Assembly (NCBI RefSeq): GCF_000970685.1
Contig: NZ_LAJB01000015.1
Location: 1 to 64,000 of the forward strand
DNA length: 64,000 bases
Source: Domibacillus indicus
Lineage (GTDB): Bacteria > Bacillota > Bacilli > Bacillales > Domibacillaceae
Reading direction: 5' to 3'
A model generated the notes under the pieces. That model was not told the DNA's origin. It saw nothing but the letters and a program-made list of their open reading frames with translations, and made no database searches. Position 1 is the stretch's first letter; every line of letters starts with the position of its first letter. This document shows, piece after piece, positions 18,377-26,633 of this stretch. Position numbers and translations under genes: made by a program.

Positions 18377-19000
18377 TCAGGCTTTTAAAGCAAAATCTAC
18401 AATATCGTCCGGCACCGCTGCTTTTGAGGTTTCGCCCGAGATAAGAGATTCATGATCGTATCCCCAGGAAGCCCAAACGGCCCGGAGTCCTGTTTTGGCG
18501 CAGGCATCTATGTCGCGCTGTTCGTCACCAACATAAAACACTTCTTCCCGGGAATAGTCATACTGCTTTAATAACTTTTTAATCATTTTATCTTTGCTGA
18601 AAATGTATTTAGATGAAAAAATGTCGTGAATATAGTCAACTCCATTGGATTTTAAGCACTGCTCGATAATATCGGCGGCATTAGATGAAATAATGGCAAT
18701 ATGAATACCGCGGCTGCTTAGTTCATCAAGCATCTGCTTAACGCCCGGAAACAATGGAAGAGAGGCCTTTGATTCGCGTATAAAGCGATAGAGCTTGGGA
18801 GCGGCAAAGGGAATACTGCGCATCGGAAAATTTAAATGGCGGCAGCGCTCAGGAATGCTCATTTTCTTTAAGTCATCAAGCTCTTCAAGGGCAACCTGGT
18901 TGTAGCCTTCTTTTTGGGCAAAATCGTTGTATGCCTTGATAAATACTTGAAGAGAATCGGAGATCGTGCCATCGAAATCAAATATGACACATTTTGTCAT
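18377..19000 (-). CDS. HAD-superfamily phosphatase
   Basis: The 207-residue protein is a haloacid-dehalogenase-type phosphatase with a helical cap (PGP/beta-PGM-like). Motif I is FDFDGTISDS with the nucleophile Asp, motif II is IAIISSNAAD, motif III is the Lys in SKDKMIKK, and motif IV is YVGDEQRDIDAC. It removes phosphate from a small metabolite; the substrate is unknown. The start ATG at 19000 follows AAGGAG with 8-nt spacing, preferred over an in-frame GTG nine bases upstream. It is convergent to the MFS gene and separated from it by repeat copy A. Confidence 0.88.
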   Translation of the reverse strand: MTKCVIFDFDGTISDSLQVFIKAYNDFAQKEGYNQVALEELDDLKKMSIPERCRHLNFPMRSIPFAAPKLYRFIRESKASLPLFPGVKQMLDELSSRGIHIAIISSNAADIIEQCLKSNGVDYIHDIFSSKYIFSKDKMIKKLLKQYDYSREEVFYVGDEQRDIDACAKTGLRAVWASWGYDHESLISGETSKAAVPDDIVDFALKA

Positions 19001-19157
19001 TGAAATCACTCCTTCAGTCGGGACTGCGTTGTCCGCAATATATTCTTAGTTTAACACTAGAGTGAGTGAGCAAACATGAAAAAACATAATTTCAACACAT
19101 TCTTAACATTCTGCTATAATAAGTAATGGAAAATGAAAAGTGAGGGACTGTACATTT

Positions 19158-19901
19158 ATGATTGTAAAAACTGATGAAGAGTTAGCAGCGTTAAAAAAAA
19201 TCGGCAGAATCGTGGCTTTCATTCGTGATGAAATGCGCAGCTTTACAAAACCGGGAATAACCACAAAAGAAATTGATGAGCTTGGCGGCCGTTTGTTTGC
19301 TGAACATGAAGCAATTTCGGGGCCGAAAGGTGAATATGACTTTCCAGGCTATACATGTATAAGTGTAAACAATGAAGTGGCCCATGGTATTCCAGGGAGC
19401 AGGATAATCAATGAAGGAGATCTTGTCAACATTGATGTATCGGGCTCATTGGATGGGTACTTTGCCGATACAGGCATTTCCTTTGTTGTGGGAAATGGAG
19501 AGCCTGTTTTGACCAAGCTGTGTGAAGCAGCAGAGCAGGCTTTTGAGCGTGGCTTATTAAAAATTAAAGCGGGGGCAAAGCAAAATCAGATTGGGAAAGC
19601 AGTTGCCAATGAAGCACGCCGCCACGGTTTTACAGTAATTAAAAATTTAACCGGGCACGGGATTGGCAAGTCGCTTCATGAGGCACCGGATCATATTTTA
19701 AATTACTTTGATCCCTGGGATAATGCTTTATTAAAAGACGGCATGGTTATTGCGTTTGAACCTTTCGTTTCAGAAAAAGCGGACATGATTAAGGAATCAG
19801 GCGACGGCTGGACCTTTAAAACACCGGACGGAAGCCGGGTAGCTCAAATTGAACATACCATTGTGGTAACAAGAGGAGAGCCAATTATTTTAACAAAATA
19901 A
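19158..19901 (+). CDS. map: Methionine aminopeptidase type I (MapB/YflG-like)
   Basis: The 247-residue enzyme removes the initiator methionine from new proteins. The metal and catalytic residues are visible: His in NEVAHGIPGS, Asp in NIDVSGSLDGYFADTG (two ligands), His in GHGIGKSLHEAPDH, Glu in AFEPF and Glu in QIEHTIVV. The start MIVKTDEELAALKKIG resembles the second Map of Bacillus subtilis (YflG), and the gene is not in the ribosomal-protein cluster where the main map lies, so this is probably a paralogue. GTGAGGG lies 11 nt before the ATG. Confidence 0.93.
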   Translation: MIVKTDEELAALKKIGRIVAFIRDEMRSFTKPGITTKEIDELGGRLFAEHEAISGPKGEYDFPGYTCISVNNEVAHGIPGSRIINEGDLVNIDVSGSLDGYFADTGISFVVGNGEPVLTKLCEAAEQAFERGLLKIKAGAKQNQIGKAVANEARRHGFTVIKNLTGHGIGKSLHEAPDHILNYFDPWDNALLKDGMVIAFEPFVSEKADMIKESGDGWTFKTPDGSRVAQIEHTIVVTRGEPIILTK

Positions 19902-19910
19902 CGCTGAGCA

Positions 19911-20060
19911 CAGGCTGTTGACAAACGTCCGCTTTCAGCATCACTTGCCGGCTGTGAAGGATCAGGATCCCCAAAAAGGTCACTCCGCTTCCCAGCCGGC
20001 CGCGTTCCTGGAAAGACAGGCGCCTTCAATCAGCCTGAGTTCTAACTTTGTCTACACTCT
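19911..20060 (+). repeat. Interspersed intergenic repeat, copy B
   Basis: This 150-nt element starts CAGGCTGTTGACAAACG and ends with an ACTTTGTCTACACTCT block. The ends are imperfectly inverted (AGGCTGTTGACAAA against AGAGTGTAGACAAA, 11 of 14). It matches copy C in reverse orientation nearly throughout, apart from an extra block of about 18 nt in the middle. It lies between map and the zinc-binding lipoprotein gene and is followed by a hairpin and T run. Confidence 0.8.
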
Positions 20061-20093
20061 CGAGCGTTCACCTTTTTGGTGGATGCTTTTTTA
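20057..20093 (+). terminator. Terminator downstream of map and repeat copy B
   Basis: The stem GCGTTCACC pairs with GGTGGATGC (with two G-T pairs) around a T5 loop and is followed by T6. It stands at the right edge of repeat copy B. Confidence 0.6.
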
Positions 20094-20095
20094 AA

Positions 20096-20133
20096 TCGTA
20101 ATAATTACTGTTTACAAATCGTAATCATTACTA
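20096..20133. promoter_or_regulatory. Two tandem Zur boxes
   Basis: TCGTAATAATTACTG (20096-20110) and TCGTAATCATTACTA (20119-20133) match the Bacillus Zur operator TCGTAATNATTACGA at 13 and 14 of 15 positions. They flank the -35 element of the znuA-like gene, so zinc-loaded Zur should block it. Confidence 0.8.
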
Positions 20134-20139
20134 TATTAT
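20111..20139 (+). promoter_or_regulatory. Promoter of the zinc-binding lipoprotein gene
   Basis: TTTACA (20111-20116) and TATTAT (20134-20139) are separated by 17 nt; the -35 lies between the two Zur boxes. Confidence 0.6.
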
Positions 20140-20170
20140 AAAGACACACTTAATTATGGAGGAACGAAAC

Positions 20171-21157
20171 GTGAAAAAATGGATATTAGCAGCTGCAGGC
20201 TTGACACTGGCCCTTGCGGCTTGCGGGAATGAAGAAAGCGCAACAAAGGATAAGCAGGAAACAACAGGTGCTGGCGGGGATTTAACCGTTTATACAACGA
20301 TTTATCCACTCGAATATTTTACTGAACGAATTGGCGGTGACACGGTTAAAGTGGAAAGCATGCTTCCGGCAGGAGCTGATGAGCATACGTATGAACCGAC
20401 ATCAAAAACTATTCTTAATATTGCGGAAGCCGACTTGTTTTTATATAACGGGCTGGGGCTTGAGCCATTCGCAGAAAAAGTAGAAGAAACACTTTCAGGA
20501 GAAGATGTATCGATTATAGGCGTTGGAGAGCAGGTTGAAATTGAAGAAGGGCACGAACACAGCGAAGAAGAACACAGCCACGAAGAGGAACATGCAGATG
20601 AAGCGGGCCATGGGGACGGACATAACCATAGCGGTACAGACCCTCATATTTGGATTGATCCGCTATTAGCTGAACAGATGGCAGCAGTGGTGAAAGAGGA
20701 ACTGATAAAGCTGAACCCAGATGAAGAAGCGCTGTATGATGAAAACTACAATGCGCTGGCAGCTGAGCTTGAGCAGCTTGATAAAAACTTTCATGCAGCA
20801 GTCGATGGAGCAGCCAAAAAAGAAATTCTTGTTTCCCACGCGGCTTATGGATACTGGGAAAAATCCTACGGCATTGAACAGCTTAGCATTGCCGGCCTGT
20901 CTCCTACAGATGAACCGTCCCAAAAAGAATTGAAAGAGCTGGCTGACACGGCGGAGGCTCACAATATCCGCTATGTGATTTTTGAGCAGAATGTGACGCC
21001 GAAAATTGCGGAAGTTCTTCAAAAAGAAATTGGGGCAGAATCTCTCCGGCTTCATAACCTGGCTGTATTAACGGAGGAGGATATAGAAGCGAAGAAAGAC
21101 TATATGTCGATTATGAAACAAAATATAGAGACTTTGAAAACCGCAATGGGTGAATAA
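20171..21157 (+). CDS. znuA: Zinc ABC transporter substrate-binding lipoprotein
   Basis: This 328-residue cluster A-I metal-binding protein (ZnuA/AdcA family) captures zinc outside the membrane. It has a lipoprotein signal peptide ending LALAACGN. A His/Glu-rich loop (about residues 123-160, with repeated HEH, HSHEEEH and HNH units) precedes the ligand motif DPHIWIDPL; another ligand is the His in VSHAAYGYW. The start is GTG 20171 after GGAGGAAC. It is an orphan: no ATPase or permease gene follows, so it must use a transporter encoded elsewhere. Tandem Zur boxes indicate induction on zinc starvation. Confidence 0.93.
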   Translation: MKKWILAAAGLTLALAACGNEESATKDKQETTGAGGDLTVYTTIYPLEYFTERIGGDTVKVESMLPAGADEHTYEPTSKTILNIAEADLFLYNGLGLEPFAEKVEETLSGEDVSIIGVGEQVEIEEGHEHSEEEHSHEEEHADEAGHGDGHNHSGTDPHIWIDPLLAEQMAAVVKEELIKLNPDEEALYDENYNALAAELEQLDKNFHAAVDGAAKKEILVSHAAYGYWEKSYGIEQLSIAGLSPTDEPSQKELKELADTAEAHNIRYVIFEQNVTPKIAEVLQKEIGAESLRLHNLAVLTEEDIEAKKDYMSIMKQNIETLKTAMGE

Positions 21158-21202
21158 AAAAGCCGCTTCCTGAAGCTACTGCTTATTAGGAAGCGGCTTT
21201 TT
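21157..21202. terminator. Bidirectional terminator, znuA/yitT-family gene
   Basis: A 15-bp stem (21157-21171 with 21188-21202) is bordered by A5 and T5 runs. It includes the 3' end of the convergent YitT-type gene. Confidence 0.9.
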
Positions 21203-21775
21203 GCGCATAGCCTCTATGGAGAAGGACTGAATTATATCAATGATGCGGGAAGCCAGCCACTGGCAGACAACCGCATAAAGAATAGTTCTTACATCAACGA
21301 CAAGCCCCGTTGCAATTAAGATGGCCGTATTAATATAAAAAAGAGAGCGTCCTGGCGGCCAATTGCGCCATTTTGACAAAATAAGAGCAGCAATATCCAT
21401 TCCTCCGGAAGAAGCGCCTGATTTAAATAAAATGCCGAGACCAATCCCAAAAAGAAGGGCGCCGGCAGGAAGGTCCATCCAGATGGTTCCTGGCGGGACG
21501 GGGAAAAATGGCGTTAAAAAATCAATGGCCGCTGCGGTAACCGTCACACAATACATGGTAGCGGCCGCCGTTTTTAAGCCAAGCCATTTTACTGCGAGCA
21601 CAATCATTACCGCATTTACTCCCCAAATCGATGCTGCATAAGGAACCTCGAATAAATAATGCATTAAAATACTGATGCCGGCTGCACCCCCCGATGAAAC
21701 GGCATGAGGGAATAAAAACACCGACATTGCCGCAGCCTGAATAGCAGCTCCGGCTGTCCAAAACAATACTTTCAC
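21176..21775 (-). CDS. YitT-family membrane protein lacking the C-terminal DUF2179 domain
   Basis: The 199-residue protein has five to six hydrophobic helices and the paired YitT signatures SSGGAAGISIL and GASSGGMDIAALIL. Typical family members are about 280 residues and end in a soluble DUF2179 domain; here the chain stops at the last membrane segment, like shorter family members. The function is unknown. The start is probably GTG 21775 after GAGGTGA; an in-frame GTG lies 9 nt upstream. It converges on the zinc-binding protein gene and shares its terminator. Confidence 0.8.
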   Translation of the reverse strand: MKVLFWTAGAAIQAAAMSVFLFPHAVSSGGAAGISILMHYLFEVPYAASIWGVNAVMIVLAVKWLGLKTAAATMYCVTVTAAAIDFLTPFFPVPPGTIWMDLPAGALLFGIGLGILFKSGASSGGMDIAALILSKWRNWPPGRSLFYINTAILIATGLVVDVRTILYAVVCQWLASRIIDIIQSFSIEAMRKKPLPNKQ

Positions 21776-21892
21776 AACTGTCACCTCTGCTTGTGATCAT
21801 AACGCATTCAACGAAAAAAATGAAGGGGTATTTTTGACGCTCTAAAAAGGCATTGATAAAATAAAGAAAATACATAAATGGAGATGGTGCGT

Positions 21893-23263
21893 GTGAATAT
21901 TGCTGAAATGATCAGAGCACAACAGGAATTTTTTGATTCAGAAACGACAAGGAATGTTCAATGGCGGATCAGCCGTTTAAAAGAATTAAAACAGGTAATA
22001 AAAAAATACGAAGATGACATAATGAAAGCACTGTATTTAGATTTGCGCAAAAATAAGTTTGAAGCTTACACAACAGAAATCGGATTTTTATATGAAAGCA
22101 TTCGTTTTATGATTCGCCATCTGCCGGAATGGGCTGCTGCTCAAAAAGTAAAAACACCTATCCACCAGCAGCCGGCGGAAAGCTATATTATTCCGGAGCC
22201 ATACGGGAGTGTTTTAATTATTGGGCCGTTTAATTATCCCTTCCAGCTGGTTATGGAACCTCTTATTGGCGCGATTGCAGCAGGGAATACAGCTGTTGTA
22301 AAACCGTCAGAAAGCACTCCTCATACAGCAGCCGTGATAAAAACCCTCCTTGAAGAAGTGTTTGATCCAGCGTTTATCGGTGTACAGGAAGGCGGGAAGG
22401 AAATGGTCACTGCTTTATTGGAGGAACCGTTTGATTATATTTTTTTTACGGGGAGTCCCAGGACGGCAAAAGTGATTATGGGAGCAGCTGCCAGGCAGCT
22501 TATTCCGGTTACACTGGAGCTTGGTGGGAAAAGCCCGGCATTTGTTGATTATTCAGCCGACTTAAAGCAGGCAGCAAGGCGCATTGCCTGGGGGAAATTT
22601 TCGAACGCAGGCCAGACATGTGTAGCGCCGGATTACGTACTGGTTCATGAAAATGTAAAAGAGCCCTTTTTACATGAACTGGCGCTTGCTTTGTTTGACT
22701 TTTATGGAAAAGAGCCGCAGCAGAGCCAAGACTTTGGCCGGGTCGTGAATAAAAGTCAGTTTGACCGCCTGGCTAAAATGCTTTCCCGGACAGACGGAAC
22801 TATTCTCTATGGAGGCAAAACAGATCAAAAGGATTTATTTATTGAGCCGACTATTGTCGAAGCGGCCTGGGATGATGCGTTGATGGAAGAAGAAATATTT
22901 GGACCCATACTGCCGGTTCTTTCTTATAATGAACTGAACAGAGCCGTTAAACAGGTGAAGAAGCTGCCTAAGCCGCTGGCGCTTTATGTCTTTTCTAAAG
23001 AAAAATCAGTGGAAGAAAAAGTGTTAACGGCCATTCCATTTGGAGGTGCAAGCGTCAACGACACACTCGTTCACGTATCAAGCCCCTATCTGCCGTTTGG
23101 AGGAGTGGGGTCATCGGGAATGAATGCTTACCATGGAAAATCAAGCTTTGATCTTTTTTCACATAAAAAAAGTATTATGCGGAAGAAAACGACGCTTCCA
23201 ATAGACCTGCTTTATCCACCTTACGAAAATCGTGTTAGTACAATTCGGAAAATCTTGCGCTAG
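21893..23263 (+). CDS. Aldehyde dehydrogenase (family 3, YwdH-like)
   Basis: The 456-residue NAD(P)-dependent aldehyde dehydrogenase oxidises aldehydes to acids. The catalytic Glu lies in LELGGKSP and the catalytic Cys in NAGQTCVAPDY; the cofactor region has FTGSPRTAKVI. Family 3 character is shown by the short N-terminus and the C-terminal PPYENR segment seen in fatty-aldehyde enzymes. The GTG at 21893 is chosen because GGAGATGG lies just ahead; ATG 21878 is an alternative. It is monocistronic, with unknown natural substrate. Confidence 0.9.
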   Translation: MNIAEMIRAQQEFFDSETTRNVQWRISRLKELKQVIKKYEDDIMKALYLDLRKNKFEAYTTEIGFLYESIRFMIRHLPEWAAAQKVKTPIHQQPAESYIIPEPYGSVLIIGPFNYPFQLVMEPLIGAIAAGNTAVVKPSESTPHTAAVIKTLLEEVFDPAFIGVQEGGKEMVTALLEEPFDYIFFTGSPRTAKVIMGAAARQLIPVTLELGGKSPAFVDYSADLKQAARRIAWGKFSNAGQTCVAPDYVLVHENVKEPFLHELALALFDFYGKEPQQSQDFGRVVNKSQFDRLAKMLSRTDGTILYGGKTDQKDLFIEPTIVEAAWDDALMEEEIFGPILPVLSYNELNRAVKQVKKLPKPLALYVFSKEKSVEEKVLTAIPFGGASVNDTLVHVSSPYLPFGGVGSSGMNAYHGKSSFDLFSHKKSIMRKKTTLPIDLLYPPYENRVSTIRKILR

Positions 23264-23326
23264 CAGGGAAATAAAAATAAAAAGTAGAATATATATTAAT
23301 AGAAAGAAGAGTGGGAGGGAAGACGT

Positions 23327-23809
23327 GTGCCGATCAGCCTCGACCGATTAAAAGTGCCGGATGAGTTTGTTTTAACGCAGGAAGAAGTGATAACCGCAGT
23401 GTCGGAGTATTTAACAGCCCAGGGCTGGACTGTTCAAGTAGAAACACAGGCGGGAGGCCATGACCTGGCTGCATCCAAGGAAGAATGGAAAGCATATATA
23501 AAATGCAAAGGATCACGCGGAAAGCGCCAGCAGGAAGGCATGGTATATGATAATAACCAGCTGCGCGGAAATACCGGGGATCAAATTGAAAAACTGATTC
23601 GGGTACAGGGAGAAGCTGAAAGCCCAAGCTTATTTATTATGGCGAACCCTGGCCTTGACCGTATGAAATGGATTGTCTCAAAGCTTGAAGGAGGCCTTGA
23701 TAAATTGGATATTATCCGTATATGGGTTTATCCAGACCGAACGATTAAATGGGATTTTCCCGCCCACCTTTTGTATATTTCAAGATCACTGGGAATTGAG
23801 AAAAATTGA
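23327..23809 (+). CDS. Hypothetical protein, possible nuclease-like fold
   Basis: The 160-residue soluble protein is not recognised. It begins with GTG after GGGAGGGA. The region around residues 30-70 ([18 protein letters not shown] then [18 protein letters not shown]) has the spacing of a short D-x(n)-x-K segment seen in restriction-endonuclease-like folds, but this is only a resemblance. The C-terminal part is rich in hydrophobic strands. Its last bases overlap the cold-shock promoter region. Confidence 0.6.
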   Translation: MPISLDRLKVPDEFVLTQEEVITAVSEYLTAQGWTVQVETQAGGHDLAASKEEWKAYIKCKGSRGKRQQEGMVYDNNQLRGNTGDQIEKLIRVQGEAESPSLFIMANPGLDRMKWIVSKLEGGLDKLDIIRIWVYPDRTIKWDFPAHLLYISRSLGIEKN

Positions 23810-23819
23810 AAGATTGCGG

Positions 23820-23848
23820 TTGCATGCCTCGGAAAAAGATGATATAGT
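23820..23848 (+). promoter_or_regulatory. Promoter of the cold-shock gene
   Basis: TTGCAT (23820-23825) and TATAGT (23843-23848) are separated by 17 nt. Transcription would give a 5' untranslated leader of about 100 nt, as is usual for cold-shock genes. Confidence 0.6.
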
Positions 23849-23957
23849 AAGGATAGTTGTTCGTTCGTTTCAAAAGGAATCACATTATGTGTTTCATCTT
23901 GAAATAGCAGCAAACAGCAAGAAAAGATTTGCGTATTTAGCGCGAGGAGGACATAAC

Positions 23958-24158
23958 ATGCTAGAAGGTAAAGTAAAATGGTTTAATGCAGAAAAAGGCT
24001 TCGGTTTTATCGAAGTTGAAGGACAGGACGATGTATTCGTTCATTTCTCAGCTATTCAAGGTGAAGGTTACAAATCCCTTGAAGAAGGCCAAAACGTGAC
24101 ATTTGAAGTAGTTGAAGGACCACGTGGGCCGCAAGCTGCTAACGTAGAAAAACACTAA
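23958..24158 (+). CDS. cspB: Cold-shock protein
   Basis: This 66-residue single OB-fold nucleic-acid chaperone binds single-stranded RNA and DNA. RNP1 (KGFGFIEV) and RNP2 (VFVHF) are intact, and the sequence is nearly that of Bacillus subtilis CspB. AGGAGGACATAAC precedes the ATG; a longer in-frame extension upstream is not used. A leader of about 100 nt may act in temperature-dependent control. A terminator follows. Confidence 0.96.
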   Translation: MLEGKVKWFNAEKGFGFIEVEGQDDVFVHFSAIQGEGYKSLEEGQNVTFEVVEGPRGPQAANVEKH

Positions 24159-24175
24159 TTCTGATTAAAACCATA

Positions 24176-24205
24176 ACAGGTGGAGCTAACGCTTCACCTG
24201 TTTTT
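24176..24205 (+). terminator. Terminator of the cold-shock gene
   Basis: ACAGGTGGAGC pairs with GCTTCACCTGT around a 4-nt loop (one mismatch) and is followed by T5. Confidence 0.85.
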
Positions 24206-24347
24206 CATTTCTTTTTCAAATTTTGAAAACGCATACTTTGCAAACGTTGTCAATACAATGAAGCGAATTTGTCACAAAAATGCTATATTTCCAGTTTGAA
24301 AACAGGGGTTTTTTTAATAAAAACGAGTAAAATAAGGAGGGCGGAAA

Positions 24348-24374
24348 ATGACCAAAAAGCAATCAGGAGGTTAA
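24348..24374 (+). CDS. Eight-codon leader ORF
   Basis: ATG preceded by AAGGAGGGCGGAAA opens an eight-codon frame (MTKKQSGG) whose Gly codons contain AGGAGG, the ribosome site for the next gene; its stop lies 2 nt before that start. This arrangement would couple the two starts. The frame is too short to judge by composition. Confidence 0.35.
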   Translation: MTKKQSGG

Positions 24375-24376
24375 GG

Positions 24377-24724
24377 ATGATTTATATTGCAGCAGCGGCA
24401 GCGGTTATCGTCGGGATTATGCTGGGAAGCCGGCTTCTTTCTGGCTACAAAATAAAAGAAGGAAGGCTGGTTGTAAAAACAGGCAGCCAGGAAACATCTA
24501 TTCTGTTAAAAGAGATAGTTGAAGTATTTGAAATGGACGAAGTGTCAGAAGATGCGTCCTTTTTTGAAAAATATATTGTACGTGCATATATGAAAAAAAA
24601 GCGGGTAGCCGTTTATACACGATCCAATGTTTCTTATTTTTTTATCCTGCGCAATCCAGGCCGGCTTGTTAAATCAGTAAAAGTGCAAAATCCAAACGTC
24701 CATATTAAAGCAAAAGTGATTTAA
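24377..24724 (+). CDS. Membrane-anchored PH-like protein (SunI-like)
   Basis: The 115-residue protein has one N-terminal membrane helix (MIYIAAAAAVIVGIMLGS) and then a beta-rich domain starting YKIKEGRLVVKTG. This recalls the bacterial PH-like domain of the sublancin immunity protein SunI and YnzG-type proteins, though no bacteriocin genes are nearby. The start ATG 24377 follows AGGAGGTTAAGG. It is preceded by an eight-codon leader ORF. Family assignment is tentative. Confidence 0.65.
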   Translation: MIYIAAAAAVIVGIMLGSRLLSGYKIKEGRLVVKTGSQETSILLKEIVEVFEMDEVSEDASFFEKYIVRAYMKKKRVAVYTRSNVSYFFILRNPGRLVKSVKVQNPNVHIKAKVI

Positions 24725-24870
24725 AACGGATAAAGATCCGTTTTTCTTTTTGATCTAAAATAAGTATACAATAATTTTATTATGTAAACATAAAATCACT
24801 GTTTACAAATGAGAGAGAAGCTGTTATTTTATAGTAGTTATGGCGAACAAAAAAGGGGTTATCGATAAGG

Positions 24871-25170
24871 ATGGCAATCTTTACAGAAAGTCAGGAAGAA
24901 GCAGTAATTACAGAAACGTCGTATTGCTGGAAGAAAAATAGCATCAAAATTGAAAATGGATATTTAAAAAGCACTGGAATGGTAACGAATACCCGCATAC
25001 CAATTAACCATGTGGATACAATTGTATATTCATATAATCCAAAAAAACCAGCTATTGTGCCGGTGCTGAAAATTATCGGAAGAGGCGCTGTTTTATGTGA
25101 AATGGAGATTTCAGCTGAACATATTGAAGGGGTACAAGATTGGCTTCTTCGAGTGATTGGACATTCATAA
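24871..25170 (+). CDS. Hypothetical small protein, possible PH-like fold
   Basis: The 99-residue soluble protein has alternating beta-strand-like segments (IKIENGYLKSTGMVTNTRIPINHVDTIVYS) and a C-terminal helix, resembling small bacterial PH-domain proteins and the SunI-like protein just upstream. The ATG follows AAAAGGGG at a longer spacing, with AAGG close to the start. A terminator follows. No function is known. Confidence 0.65.
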   Translation: MAIFTESQEEAVITETSYCWKKNSIKIENGYLKSTGMVTNTRIPINHVDTIVYSYNPKKPAIVPVLKIIGRGAVLCEMEISAEHIEGVQDWLLRVIGHS

Positions 25171-25178
25171 TACTTTAC

Positions 25179-25204
25179 AGCCGCCTCATTCCAGGCGGCT
25201 TTTT
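25179..25204 (+). terminator. Intrinsic terminator
   Basis: AGCCGCCT pairs with AGGCGGCT around a 6-nt loop, followed by TTTTTG; it closes the preceding small gene. Confidence 0.85.
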
Positions 25205-25225
25205 GCATGATGAAAGGGTGAGGAA

Positions 25226-25855
25226 ATGAAAGGATCGTCACATATGATCATTGGGGCAGCAACAGGCTTTGGAGTGGGTGTCTGGATGCAGTCTTCGCTG
25301 GTGGAAGCGGCACTTTTCACTGGTGTGGGTGCCGTTTCTGCATTAGTGCCGGATCTTGATGTAAATGGAAAACTCGCGAACAAAATAACTGTTGAAAAAA
25401 AATGGCTTATTTTATTTTTTGCGGCGGCCGGCCTGCTGCTTGCTCTTTACAGCTATTTTCTGCTTTTTGGTGTCAAACAGGCGGCCGGCTTCACAGCAAG
25501 CGTCGCACTTTTGATGCTGCCCAGGCTGTTTATTAAACAAAGAATGATGCTTTTTTTTACAGGAGCACTTGTTGTATATGTCGGCTGGTATATAAATGAA
25601 GTCTGGATTATGTACATAGGGCTGTTTATTTTATTTGCTTCAGTTGTTTCACATCGAACCTGGACTCATTCTATTATCGGCATTATCCTGTTTTATTTTG
25701 TTGCTGCTGAAATTACGCGGGCTTACCCGATCAACGGACTGCTTGCTGCTCTCGTGCTAAGCTATATTTCGCACTTGCTGGCAGATATGAAAATGCTGCC
25801 GGCTAATAAAAAAGGAACCAAGTTTTTTTACCCGTTATGGAAAAAAGAATTTTAA
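25226..25855 (+). CDS. YdjM-like membrane-bound metal-dependent hydrolase
   Basis: The 209-residue membrane protein has five to six hydrophobic segments and the family histidine motifs: SSHMIIGAATG near the N-terminus, PDLD at about residues 42-45, SHRTWTHSIIG at about 141-151 and SHLLADM near the end. This matches the YdjM/DUF457 group, annotated as membrane-bound metal-dependent hydrolases with unproven activity. GGTGAGGAA precedes the ATG. It is monocistronic. Confidence 0.82.
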   Translation: MKGSSHMIIGAATGFGVGVWMQSSLVEAALFTGVGAVSALVPDLDVNGKLANKITVEKKWLILFFAAAGLLLALYSYFLLFGVKQAAGFTASVALLMLPRLFIKQRMMLFFTGALVVYVGWYINEVWIMYIGLFILFASVVSHRTWTHSIIGIILFYFVAAEITRAYPINGLLAALVLSYISHLLADMKMLPANKKGTKFFYPLWKKEF

Positions 25856-25964
25856 TTTTTATAATTACACTATGTGTTAAATTCAAATAAAAATAAAACA
25901 TAAAAAGATTATTAAAACAATAAAATGTGGGAATAAAAATAAAAAGCAAGCGGGGGATTTAATT

Positions 25965-26369
25965 ATGTGGAAAGAATTTTTCTCAAGTATTGGAATCGAC
26001 AGTGTAAAAGTAGATACTGTTTTGGAAAAACAAATAGCTGCACCGGGTGAAACAGTAAAGGGAAACATCCTTATTAAAGGCGGCCAGGCAGATGAGCCAG
26101 TTGAAAAAATTCAAGTATTGCTTTACATGCAGTATGAAGAAGTAAAAGAGGATAGTGATTTCTCCTGGCATGATAAAGATATTGAAGAGATAAATATTCA
26201 AATAAACCGCAATATAGCAGCAGGTGAATCCGAGACAATTCCATTTTTGATAAAAATCCCTGATAATGGCCCTCTAACAGATGGGTCACATAAATGGTAT
26301 ATCAAGACAAAAGTATTTATTGACCAGGCTGTTGACCCGGAAGATGAAGATCAGATTATTGTTCAATAA
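25965..26369 (+). CDS. Spo0M-like arrestin-fold protein, short form
   Basis: The 134 residues match the first half of sporulation-control protein Spo0M (SIGIDSVKVDTVLEK, then PGETVKGNILIKGG), which has an arrestin-like N-domain. Bacillus subtilis Spo0M is about 258 residues, so the second half is missing. The stop codon is followed by unrelated AT-rich sequence, with no frameshifted continuation seen. GCGGGGGA lies upstream of the ATG. It may be a genuinely short paralogue or a truncated copy. Confidence 0.8.
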   Translation: MWKEFFSSIGIDSVKVDTVLEKQIAAPGETVKGNILIKGGQADEPVEKIQVLLYMQYEEVKEDSDFSWHDKDIEEINIQINRNIAAGESETIPFLIKIPDNGPLTDGSHKWYIKTKVFIDQAVDPEDEDQIIVQ

Positions 26370-26633
26370 AAAATAAGAAATGTTTTCGCTTTTCTATTGC
26401 AGTTTTAAAAAAGTACAGAATAACAGCGTCTGTTCCAGGCAAGAACTGCAGCATTTCCTAAATAAGAACGGGTGAAGAAGGACTGGCAGTGAAGGCTCCA
26501 GCAGAAAAGCAAAGCTGCCAGTTCACAGCCCGCTAAGCTGCTGGATTCTTGCAGGATCGGAGCCAGCTGAAGAAAAGAAGCAGGCAACTTCTTTTGTATA
26601 AACAAAAAACAGAATGAATTTTCTGATTTTTGT
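26370..26633. other. Non-coding region with a folded element
   Basis: No gene is seen. From 26434 to 26557 the sequence is an imperfect inverted repeat: GCAAGAA (26439-26445) with TTCTTGC (26546-26552), GCAGC (26448-26452) with GCTGC (26537-26541), CGGG (26469-26472) with CCCG (26528-26531) and ACTGGCAG (26482-26489) with CTGCCAGT (26515-26522). A second dyad pairs 26600-26614 with 26621-26635 (one mismatch) against the next promoter. Confidence 0.55.
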
